From assembly GCF_014192715.1 (NCBI RefSeq), contig NZ_JACHYH010000001.1, positions 1,364,001 through 1,428,000 of the forward strand: a DNA stretch of 64,000 bases, written 5' to 3'. The translations under genes and the position numbers were made by a program. The stretch is from Luteibacter sp. Sphag1AF (GTDB lineage Bacteria; Pseudomonadota; Gammaproteobacteria; Xanthomonadales; Rhodanobacteraceae). The number at the start of each line of letters is the position of its first letter. Position 1 is the stretch's first letter. Positions 51,805 through 59,156 of this stretch are shown here, piece after piece. The notes beneath the pieces were generated by a model that had not been told where the DNA came from, did not search any database, and was given only the letters and a program-made list of their open reading frames with translations.

Positions 51805-53490
51805 AGGCCTCTCCATGGTGAGTGCCGCCACTTCCACGGGGGGAAGCAGGCGTGCGGTGAATCGCTTGTCCTGGTAGTAGCGAATCTTCTGGCAGCGCAC
51901 GGGGTGGGCGATGCCTTCGTAAAGAATCACTTCCTTGTCGGTGCCCAGGGCTTTCAGTTCCTGGGGCAGCATCAACGCACGACGCTCTTCGGTGCGTGTG
52001 CGTGATGGTCCTGCTTCGCCGCGTGAGATCGTGTCTCTCGATACGGTGGTGTATCCGAGCATCTGGGAATAGTCGTTCGCGTCGTTCTGTTCGCGGGGCG
52101 CGTAGATGATCTGTAGCGCGTGGTTGGTGATGATGGTGCGGGATATGTCCTTGCCGTAGGTCGCATCCAGCTGGGCCATGCTCTGGATGATGGGCAGAAG
52201 GCGCAGGTTGTAGCCGGCCATGTAGGACACGGCTCTGGCCAGGATGTCGATCTTCCCGATGGAGGTGAACTCGTCCATCAGCAGCAGGCACTGATGTTTC
52301 AGCGTTGCGTCGTTTTGCGGAAGCTCGCGCGTGTTCTCGTTGATGAGCTGGCTGAAGAACAGGTTGACGATCAACTGGCTTTCGGCGAGCTTGTTGGGCT
52401 GGATGCCGATATAGATCGTCATCTTCTTTCTGCGCACGTCGGTGAGCCGGAAGTGGTTTCCGCTGGTGGCGGCATCCAGTGCCGGGTTGATCCAGGCATT
52501 CAACGGCGCCTTGAAACTTCCCATGATGGAGGAAAAGGTGTCTCGGGCCTGCGACAGCAGGTTGTTGAAGGCGCCTTTGGCCTCCTTACTCAAAAAATCG
52601 CTGTTGCGCAGGGTTTCGATATGCTTGCGCAGGTCGCTGCCATTTCCCGAGGAGAGTCGATAGATCTCGCCCAGTGTCGGAAACCGGTGCGTGGAGGTGG
52701 GCAGTGCCAGGGTGATTTCCCTGTCGTAGCTTTCATACAGATAGAGCGCGAACGCCATGAACGCATGGCGTGCCTGGTTGACCCAGAATTTCTGTGCCTC
52801 GCCTGCGTCCGGATACAGCATCGCGGCCATGGCCTGGATATCGGCGATGCGAAGCGATGGGTCGGGCGACGCGTAGCTGAGTGGATTCCAGCGATGGGTG
52901 CGCCCGTCTTCGGCGAACGGGTTGAACAGATACACCTCCTGGCCCTGCGCTTTGCGCCAGCCGCTGGTCAGCTGGAAGTTCTCCTGCTTGATATCCAGCA
53001 CCACGACGGATTCCTGATAGTCCAGCAGGTTCGGAATCACCACGCCCACGCCTTTTCCCGAACGGGTGGGTGCGGCGAGGATGGCGAACTGCTGTCCGCT
53101 CAGTCGAATCAGCTTGCGGCCGAACTTGCCCACGATGATGCCGTTGGGCGACTCGGCCAGCAGACGGCTTTTCTTCAGATCCCGGAGACCGGCGAAGCGT
53201 GCGTCACCGTGAAGTGAGCGGGGCTTCGCCTTCAGTAGCGGCATCAGGCAACACACCCATGCAAAGAGTGGCAAGCCGAAACCCACGATGCCCGTGATGT
53301 AGACCTTCAGGCGGAAGTGTTTGTATTCGGGAAGTTGCGCGTCCCGGTAGCTATCCCACCAGACGCGGAAGGTCAGCGGTATGTCTGCGTTGATGACAAC
53401 GAGCAGAAGATAGCCTGACGCATAGGCGCCGGCGACGATGGCCGCCAGAAGCAGCGCTATCGCGCAGACAGCTTTCCATGGGTAGTTCAC
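51193..53490 (-). CDS. virD4: VirD4 coupling protein fused in frame to an immunity-like domain
   Basis: A 765-residue open frame. Residues 1-562 are a VirD4/TraG-type ATPase: two N-terminal membrane helices, Walker A in AAPTRSGKGVGVVIP (Lys146), LDIKQENFQLTSGWR, and Walker B in LLLMDEFTSIG (Asp406, Glu407). Normal VirD4 proteins end near residue 560. From Met563 the same frame continues without a stop into a signal-peptide-like segment and a 200-residue Tfi-like domain. VirD4 recruits XVIPCD effectors and feeds them to the T4SS channel. No other virB genes lie in the window. A sequencing indel at the junction could not join the frames without also affecting one of them. Confidence 0.85.
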   Translation of the reverse strand: MNYPWKAVCAIALLLAAIVAGAYASGYLLLVVINADIPLTFRVWWDSYRDAQLPEYKHFRLKVYITGIVGFGLPLFAWVCCLMPLLKAKPRSLHGDARFAGLRDLKKSRLLAESPNGIIVGKFGRKLIRLSGQQFAILAAPTRSGKGVGVVIPNLLDYQESVVVLDIKQENFQLTSGWRKAQGQEVYLFNPFAEDGRTHRWNPLSYASPDPSLRIADIQAMAAMLYPDAGEAQKFWVNQARHAFMAFALYLYESYDREITLALPTSTHRFPTLGEIYRLSSGNGSDLRKHIETLRNSDFLSKEAKGAFNNLLSQARDTFSSIMGSFKAPLNAWINPALDAATSGNHFRLTDVRRKKMTIYIGIQPNKLAESQLIVNLFFSQLINENTRELPQNDATLKHQCLLLMDEFTSIGKIDILARAVSYMAGYNLRLLPIIQSMAQLDATYGKDISRTIITNHALQIIYAPREQNDANDYSQMLGYTTVSRDTISRGEAGPSRTRTEERRALMLPQELKALGTDKEVILYEGIAHPVRCQKIRYYQDKRFTARLLPPVEVAALTMERPMPIGKKTIAVAAVAGLAVAGLSKASTPPPAPPVPAIEATTETPPPPSASDVAEQAATRFLDFVAGLSRTADITQAAMERAFHLSLSEIRPGTYFVEQKIGAGWIYSVAYRAPRPDTKAGFAFDFYHPDRTSDPTLICVMDLERIRSALIPRGFKEWTNPRHHGGISSWNFEKEDLVVMILSRDFSTDSHGRECVLLVQTRDLK

Positions 53491-53836
53491 TTGCGCGGCG
53501 CTCCGTGCCTGTTGGGTGTGCGGAGTCTAGCCACAGTGCATCGTGTTGAACGACCGCGCGTGTCATACGCAATCGTCTGGAACGGCTAAGCGCAAGGGTT
53601 TGGCGGCGTTTTCTTGTGTAGGCGTTTTCTGTGGATCGTGTTGTCGTGCATGCGGTGTGGTTACGAATTGACTCATCGCATGCCAGCGATGCGTGTTGCA
53701 TCGCCGATTCAGCGCTCTCAAATAATTCCGACGATTTTTTCGGAATAATCGGATGGCTACGCCTGCGGCGAGTCGGGATGCTTCCCGCGTCGCCGAATCC
53801 TCGGCGGCCGGGTGTGGAAGCCCGTATCCATTGTTC
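53491..53836. other. Intergenic gap before the structured leader
   Basis: This gap upstream of VirD4 carries no convincing gene. It holds a 7-bp hairpin, ATTCCGA (53725-53731) with TCGGAAT (53740-53746) around a T-rich loop, and an AT-rich patch (53717-53750) that may contain the promoter for the element downstream. Short open frames on both strands do not look protein-like. Confidence 0.4.
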
Positions 53837-53978
53837 ACACAGGCGGTTCGCCGCCTGTGTTCTATGCGCACGTGCTTACGGCGGGCGTGTCGGGCAGGCT
53901 CGCGCCTGACCGGGTACAGAACGAATGGACCGGTCTTCCACCCCGACACGTCCGCCACCTGCACACGCAGGGGCGGAC
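53837..53978 (+). ncRNA. Highly structured RNA leader, four hairpins
   Basis: Four successive hairpins: H1 ACACAGGCGG-TTCG-CCGCCTGTGT (53837-53860, perfect 10-bp stem with UUCG tetraloop); H2 CAGGC-TCGC-GCCTG (53895-53908); H3 GACCGG with CCGGTC (53908-53935); H4 GTCCGCC-A-CCTGC-ACAC-GCAGG-GGCGGAC (53950-53978, 12 bp, one bulged A). H4 ends 24 nt before the ATG of the zinc-ribbon gene, and the Shine-Dalgarno lies between. Such density is well above the local background. It may be a 5' leader that controls the downstream gene, or a small RNA. No known class is recognised. Confidence 0.5.
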
Positions 53979-54001
53979 TCATCGAGGCAAAAGGAACCGT
54001 C

Positions 54002-54334
54002 ATGAACCCGACCCGCCAAACCCTTTCATGTCCGTCGTGCCACAGCGACGTTGAACTCAGCAACGACCAGTTGCACAGCGCTGTTGTCGGGCGGCTCAAC
54101 GATGCGACAGATGTGCTCGACGTGCTCTCTCACACGTTCGAGGCCGACATGAATCCTGCGGTATGGCGGCGTACTGCCCGCATGGCGAAGCGGCTCATCG
54201 AAGAGTCGAAGCCTGCGATTGACGCGATCCGCTACAGCCGGGTCGAGTTCATTCCCTCGGATGTGATTATGGGGTTGTGCGGCGAAGCGCGAGGCGACGA
54301 TCACTGCACCCCGACATCAGGGAAACGCGCGTAA
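54002..54334 (+). CDS. Small zinc-ribbon hypothetical protein
   Basis: A 110-residue protein opening with TLSCPSCHSDVELS, a CxxC that would need a second pair for a full zinc finger; one more Cys pair is not obvious, so the metal site may be dimeric or different. The rest is helical (VVGRLNDATDVLDVLSHTFEADM, WRRTARMAKRLIEESKPAIDAIRYSRVEFIP). Shine-Dalgarno AAAAGGAA lies about 6 nt before the ATG. It follows the structured leader and is likely to be regulated by it. Function unknown; possibly a small nucleic-acid-binding protein. Confidence 0.6.
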   Translation: MNPTRQTLSCPSCHSDVELSNDQLHSAVVGRLNDATDVLDVLSHTFEADMNPAVWRRTARMAKRLIEESKPAIDAIRYSRVEFIPSDVIMGLCGEARGDDHCTPTSGKRA

Positions 54335-54351
54335 CCCCAACAGCAAGCCAC

Positions 54352-54391
54352 AAAAAAAACCTCCTGCCGGAACAGACGTGCCGGCAGGAGG
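54352..54391 (-). terminator. Rho-independent terminator of pagL
   Basis: On the minus strand an 11-bp perfect stem, CCTCCTGCCGG with CCGGCAGGAGG (54360-54370 and 54381-54391), has a 10-nt loop and is followed by eight U residues (A-run 54352-54359 on plus). It is 20 nt past the pagL stop. The convergent zinc-ribbon gene ends 18 nt away, so it may also affect that transcript. Confidence 0.8.
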
Positions 54392-54410
54392 CTTATTTAG
54401 TGCAAACCGG

Positions 54411-54938
54411 TCAGAGATCGAAACCCAGACCCACCAGCGCCATTGTCTCGCCACGGTTCGGCTTCTTGAAGCTGCCGTTGGAAATGTGGCGAACCTGCAG
54501 GCTTACGTTCTTGTACTGCCAGCCCAGTGTGCTGACGAATTCGTAAGCGCTGCTGAGTGCCTGCGTGCGTCCGGTCTGGCCAGCGACCTGGAAGCTGAAG
54601 AACAGCGGCTGATACCAGTCGCCTGCGCTGCCGTAATGGAAGCGCGCACCGGCGGCACCGATCAGCACGTGATCGGTCACGCCCGGATTGGAACTGGCGT
54701 AGCGTTCAATCTGGCGGCCCTTGATGTAGCCCAGCGACACGTCAGGGGACCAGGTAAACCGGCTGTTGCCCATGGGATTGGGTGCGAAAACCGACTCGAT
54801 GAAGAAGGCAGCCGTGCCGTGATCGTCCATGTAACTGCGACCACCCTGGACCTCGATATGGGTTTGAGCAATTGCCGGGATGGTGGCGGCGAAGGACAGC
54901 GCGGCCACAAGGCCGAGGGCAAGTTTGGACGGGCGCAT
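54411..54938 (-). CDS. pagL: PagL-type lipid A 3-O-deacylase
   Basis: A 175-residue outer-membrane enzyme with a signal peptide (cut near IAQT) and eight beta-strands. The C-terminal catalytic region is RHISNGSFKKPNRGET with His151 and Ser153; a Glu follows at 164, one residue closer than in Pseudomonas PagL as I recall it. It ends GLGFDL. PagL removes the 3-position acyl chain of lipid A and so lowers TLR4 recognition. It is a monocistronic gene with a strong terminator. Confidence 0.87.
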   Translation of the reverse strand: MRPSKLALGLVAALSFAATIPAIAQTHIEVQGGRSYMDDHGTAAFFIESVFAPNPMGNSRFTWSPDVSLGYIKGRQIERYASSNPGVTDHVLIGAAGARFHYGSAGDWYQPLFFSFQVAGQTGRTQALSSAYEFVSTLGWQYKNVSLQVRHISNGSFKKPNRGETMALVGLGFDL

Positions 54939-55185
54939 GGAGCGTTATTTCCTGGCAGATTTTTGTTTGTGAACCGAATAGTTCGGTAAATGGTGTCTGC
55001 CGGTTGTGAAAAAAGGGGGCCACGACAACTATTTTTCCGATTTGTCGCAAAATGTCCGGAAACCCGCATTCCGCCTAGCCTGCCCAGCCCTCAAGCGCCC
55101 CCCTTTGCGGCCGATAGCTTGAGACGGGCGACATTCGCCGGATAGTCTGGGCGCGCGCTCGGGTGCATAGGGGAGATGAATCCAG

Positions 55186-58100
55186 GTGGTGGCAGCGGCG
55201 GAGGACGCAGTAGGTTCGCGAGCGCGCACGCGGCGCTTTCGGGGTGCCACCTGGTCGGTGGCGTCGGTGTTGTCCATCGGCATCATCGTGCTGGTGGGCG
55301 CGTCCCTGATCGACAGCTATGGGTCCATGGTCACAGCCGCGCGCCAGCAGGCAGAAGGCGTAGCCGGAGGCATCGTGCGGGTGGTCGATTTGCAGGTGGA
55401 CGCCAGCCTGGGTCCGCTCATCGCGCTGCGCAACGCCGTGGATTCCCCCGACCTTGGCCTGCTTCACACCCGTCTGGCGGAAGTGCGTGCACGCCACCCT
55501 GAGCTTTCCAGCTTCGTCGCGCTGGATGACGAGGGGAAAGTCGTCGCCAGTTCCGGCTCGTTGTCCGTGGACTGGCAGCCTTCTTTGCGTACCGCTCCCC
55601 AGGAAATGCTGGGTGTCCCCGTTCGCGTGGCGGTGGCCGCCGGCAATGGCGACGATGCCCCGCGCGCCATCCGGGTGATTGTGGGCTCGCGCATCCGCAT
55701 GCCTTCGGCCTTTGCCGCCGAGATCGACAGCGCTCGTGTCGGCGAGAGTCTTCGTCATACCGGCCTCGCGCCGGGAGCCTCCATCGCCGTGCTTTCACGG
55801 CATGGTCGCGTGCTGGTGTCGAACCATGGCGACGAGTCGACCATCTGGGACCGGCACGTCCCGGCGCCCGGGGAAACCGGACACTTCGATACGGAAGGGC
55901 CGCAGGGACGCCTTTACAGCTATGCCGCCTCTGAAACCCATCCCTACATTGTTCTGGTGGGCGTGGACCGGCGTGCGCTCACCCTTGCATGGCAGCGCCA
56001 GGCCATGCCCTCGGCGCTGGCCGCCCTCGCGCTCATCCTGCTGCTGGTCGCATTCACCGTATGGCTGGGCCGCGCATACCGGCAACAGGATGGCCTGAAA
56101 GCACAGTACCGGTTCCTGTTCGATCACAGCCCTCTGCCTACGTGGATCTTCGATGCGCATACGCAGAAGATTCTCGCGGTCAACGAAGCGGCCCTGGCCA
56201 CTTACGGTTACGAGCGGGCCGCATTTCTCGAGCTGACCATCAACGACCTGCACGCTGCTGATCAAGAGCCGCGTCTGCGACGCCTGCTGGATGACGGAAC
56301 GGCGTTCGATGAGGCCCATACGTGGATGCACCGGCATCGCGATGGCCATCTCATCTACATGCGTTGCCAGGGCGCTCATATCGACTTCTTCGGGAAGCAG
56401 GCGCGCCTGATCGTCGGCCTCGATTTCACCGCCAAGTTCACGGCCGAGCGTGAACTCGCCGCCAGCGAAGCGCGCTTGCGCATGCTGGCGCGCGCCACCA
56501 ACGATGCGGTGTGGGACATCGACCTGCAAGGGGAAAGTGTGTGGTGGAGCGACGCCTTCTATATCCGTTACGGTTATTCGCGCGACGAAGACAACGGTCT
56601 GTCCGCGTGGCTCGGGCGCCTGCATCCGGACGACCGTCAGCAGGTGGTTGATGGTTTCGCCGCCGCCGTGCGCGGCAAGGCGCTCACCTGGCGCATGGGT
56701 TATCGCATGCGCCGCAAGCAGGGCGACTACGTTGACGTAATGGCGCGTGCATACATCATTCGCGATGAAGAGGGGAACGCCATACGTTCCGTCGGCGGCC
56801 TCAGCGATCAGACGGCTCAGATGCAGGCGCGCCGCGCGCTGGAAGAGCGCGAGTCCGCGTACCGGTTGCTGGTGGAACAGATGCCGCTGCCGCTGCTGAT
56901 CGTCCGTAATGACGAGATCGTCTACGCCAACCGTCAGGCGGAAGAACGCCTTGGCCGTGACGGTCGCACGCTGACCGCGCGCGCCGCCGCAGACTTCATG
57001 GACAGCGATGCGCTGAACGTTACGCGTGGCCTGGCGCCGCACGGCACGCACATCAATGCATGGCTGAATCCCGATCAGGGCGCACCGTTCGAGGCAGAGC
57101 TGGCGTTCTCCGATTATCACGATGCACGCGGCAGCGGCACGCAGATCATCGTGCGTGACATGACCGATCAGCGCCGCTACGAAGAGCGTCTGGCCTACCA
57201 GGCCACGCACGACGAATTGACGGGTTTGCCCAATCGGCGCGCCCTTCAGGCGCATCTGGACGAGATGATCATGGAGGCGGCGGCGAGCCAGTCAGGCCTG
57301 ATGTTGCTGTTCATCGACCTGGACCATTTCAAGTTCATCAACGATGCGCTGGGCCACATGCTGGGCGACGAAGTGCTGCGGGACGTGACGCTTCGACTCA
57401 CCGATGCCATCGACGACCGTAGTTACGTCGGCCGCTTTGGTGGCGACGAATTCGTGGCGGCGATTCCGTTCTCCTGTTCGCCCGCTCGCGCACTCGATGT
57501 GCTTCCCGTCATCCAGCAAGCCATTGAAGCGCCTTTCATCGTGGGTGGCACTGAGCAACACATCAAATGCAGCATCGGGGTCGCCTTCGCACCGCGCGAC
57601 GGCAACGATGCCGAGACGCTGATCCGCAATGCGGACACCGCCATGTATGACGCCAAGCGCAAGGGCAGGCACACATGGCGTCGCTATTCGTCTGAAATGC
57701 ACGATGTGGCGATGGCGCGGCTGGCCGTGCTGTCGCGCTTGTCCGGCACGTCGCTGGATCACGAGCTGGCCCTGCATTACCAGTCGCAGCATGGCGCCGA
57801 TGGCAGCGTAATCGGCGTGGAAGCGCTGTTGCGCTGGCCTGCCGGCCCCGGGGAGCTGTCGCGCGCCGACCGTCTCGTGCCACTTCTGGAAGAGACCGGT
57901 GCCATCGTGCACATCGGCAAGTGGGTGCTGCGCGAGGCGTGTCGGCAGCAGCGCGCGATTGCCGCGGCTGTGGGTCACCCCTGTCGCGTGGCCGTGAACA
58001 TCTCGGCGCAACAGTTGGTGCATACCGACCTGGTCGCCGTGGTTGCTGAGGCGCTGGCAGACACCGGTGCCAGCGCGGATGGTCTGGAACTCGAACTGAC

Positions 58101-58497
58101 CGAAAGCGCGTTCCTCACCGATCCGGATCGCGCCATCCGCACGCTGCGCGAATTGCGCGCGATGGGTGTTTCCATCGCACTGGATGACTTCGGCACGGGG
58201 TATTCCAACCTCACTTATCTGAGCCGGCTTCCGCTGGACACCATCAAGATCGACCGGCACTTCACCACCGCGCTGCTGCACGACGAGGTGGATGCCTCCA
58301 TCTGCCGCTCGATCATTTTCATGGCGCAGAGCCTGCATCTGGGCGTCATCGCCGAGGGCGTGGAAACCGACCGCCAGCGCGAATGGCTGCTGGCAGCGGG
58401 TTGTGACCGGATGCAGGGTTTCCTGTTTTCCCGGCCGGTGCCGCTGGACCGCCTGGCCGACATGCTGGGGACCCGGCAGCTCGCCAGCACGCGCTGA
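55186..58497 (+). CDS. Sensor protein with PAS, GGDEF and EAL domains
   Basis: A 1103-residue inner-membrane protein. TM1 (about 24-45) and TM2 (about 270-295) flank a periplasmic Cache-like sensor domain. Three PAS units follow (about 300-420, 425-550, 560-665). The GGDEF domain has intact GGDEF at 752-756, and the EAL domain has EALLRW at 879-884 with ELTES, DDFGTGYSNL and AEGVET. Both catalytic motifs look intact, so it may make and degrade cyclic di-GMP. The start is GTG at 55186 with AGGGGAGA 10 nt upstream. It is not in an operon. Confidence 0.9.
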   Translation: MVAAAEDAVGSRARTRRFRGATWSVASVLSIGIIVLVGASLIDSYGSMVTAARQQAEGVAGGIVRVVDLQVDASLGPLIALRNAVDSPDLGLLHTRLAEVRARHPELSSFVALDDEGKVVASSGSLSVDWQPSLRTAPQEMLGVPVRVAVAAGNGDDAPRAIRVIVGSRIRMPSAFAAEIDSARVGESLRHTGLAPGASIAVLSRHGRVLVSNHGDESTIWDRHVPAPGETGHFDTEGPQGRLYSYAASETHPYIVLVGVDRRALTLAWQRQAMPSALAALALILLLVAFTVWLGRAYRQQDGLKAQYRFLFDHSPLPTWIFDAHTQKILAVNEAALATYGYERAAFLELTINDLHAADQEPRLRRLLDDGTAFDEAHTWMHRHRDGHLIYMRCQGAHIDFFGKQARLIVGLDFTAKFTAERELAASEARLRMLARATNDAVWDIDLQGESVWWSDAFYIRYGYSRDEDNGLSAWLGRLHPDDRQQVVDGFAAAVRGKALTWRMGYRMRRKQGDYVDVMARAYIIRDEEGNAIRSVGGLSDQTAQMQARRALEERESAYRLLVEQMPLPLLIVRNDEIVYANRQAEERLGRDGRTLTARAAADFMDSDALNVTRGLAPHGTHINAWLNPDQGAPFEAELAFSDYHDARGSGTQIIVRDMTDQRRYEERLAYQATHDELTGLPNRRALQAHLDEMIMEAAASQSGLMLLFIDLDHFKFINDALGHMLGDEVLRDVTLRLTDAIDDRSYVGRFGGDEFVAAIPFSCSPARALDVLPVIQQAIEAPFIVGGTEQHIKCSIGVAFAPRDGNDAETLIRNADTAMYDAKRKGRHTWRRYSSEMHDVAMARLAVLSRLSGTSLDHELALHYQSQHGADGSVIGVEALLRWPAGPGELSRADRLVPLLEETGAIVHIGKWVLREACRQQRAIAAAVGHPCRVAVNISAQQLVHTDLVAVVAEALADTGASADGLELELTESAFLTDPDRAIRTLRELRAMGVSIALDDFGTGYSNLTYLSRLPLDTIKIDRHFTTALLHDEVDASICRSIIFMAQSLHLGVIAEGVETDRQREWLLAAGCDRMQGFLFSRPVPLDRLADMLGTRQLASTR

Positions 58498-58504
58498 AAT
58501 AATT

Positions 58505-58543
58505 TATACCCGGGTATATTGTGGCTTCTATTTAACCCGGGTA
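58505..58543. promoter_or_regulatory. Paired CCCGGG palindromes before DUF2239
   Basis: TATACCCGGGTATA (58505-58518) is a perfect 14-bp palindrome; 27 bp downstream (centre to centre) lies a second ACCCGGGT core with diverged flanks (58534-58543). They lie 32 nt before the DUF2239 start. Spacing near 2.5 helical turns suggests two dimers of an unknown repressor that controls the DUF2239-MATE pair. No regulator gene is adjacent. Confidence 0.5.
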
Positions 58544-58574
58544 ATATCGCGCCAACGTCACATGGTGCCCTCCC

Positions 58575-59144
58575 ATGCCCCACTCCTATATCGCCTTTGA
58601 AGGCACGCGCCGCCTCGCCGCAGGTCCCCTCGCCGAGGTGGCCAGCCACTGCAAGCGCCTTCTGGATGAACGTCCGGACGCCACCGTGTCGCTGTTCGAT
58701 GATGCGACCGGTCGGGCGCTGGATATCGACTTCCGCGGCAGTGTCGAGGACGTGCTGGGACGACTACAGCCCGCTGAGCCTGCGGCCGCGCGACGCGGGC
58801 CGGGTCGGCCGCGTCTGGGCGTCGTCGCTCGTGAAGTCACCCTGCTGCCCCGTCACTGGGACTGGCTGGCTGGCCAGCCCGGTGGCGCGTCAGTTGCGCT
58901 TCGCCGGTTGGTGGAGCACGCCAGTCGCGGTTCGGCGCCGGTCGATGCACAGCGCGCTGCGCGCGATGCGGTGTACAACTTCATGTATGCGACCGGCGGC
59001 AACCTGCCCGACTACGAAGAAGCGTCGCGTGCGTTCAACCGGCAGGATCGCGACACCTTCGAGCGCCTCATCGCACCGTGGCCGGCCGATGTGCGCGACC
59101 ATATCCTTTACCTCGCCGACATTGCGCGCGGCCGCACTCCCTGA
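58575..59144 (+). CDS. DUF2239 family protein
   Basis: A 189-residue cytosolic protein of DUF2239. Hallmarks are FEGTRRLAAGPLAEVASHCKRLL, TVSLFDDATGRALDIDFRG, a GRPRLGVVAREVTLLPRHWDWL strand and AARDAVYNFMYATGGNLPDYEEASRAFN. Function unknown. It follows paired CCCGGG palindromes and is 12 nt before the MATE gene, so they are probably co-transcribed. The start at 58575 is the family start. Confidence 0.85.
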   Translation: MPHSYIAFEGTRRLAAGPLAEVASHCKRLLDERPDATVSLFDDATGRALDIDFRGSVEDVLGRLQPAEPAAARRGPGRPRLGVVAREVTLLPRHWDWLAGQPGGASVALRRLVEHASRGSAPVDAQRAARDAVYNFMYATGGNLPDYEEASRAFNRQDRDTFERLIAPWPADVRDHILYLADIARGRTP

Positions 59145-59156
59145 CCCTGGAACCTT

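Noticed and set aside
53753-54001. Upstream in-frame extension of the zinc-ribbon protein
   Set aside because: It would be translated through all four strong hairpins, and its Arg/Cys-rich residues do not look like protein; the ATG at 54002 has its own Shine-Dalgarno.
53563-54099. Possible minus-strand gene in the gap after virD4
   Set aside because: It crosses the structured leader and the zinc-ribbon start, has Arg/His-rich composition and no similarity to a known family.
55795-57255. Minus-strand open frame opposite the PAS/GGDEF/EAL gene
   Set aside because: Shadow frame; the plus strand encodes intact PAS, GGDEF and EAL domains.
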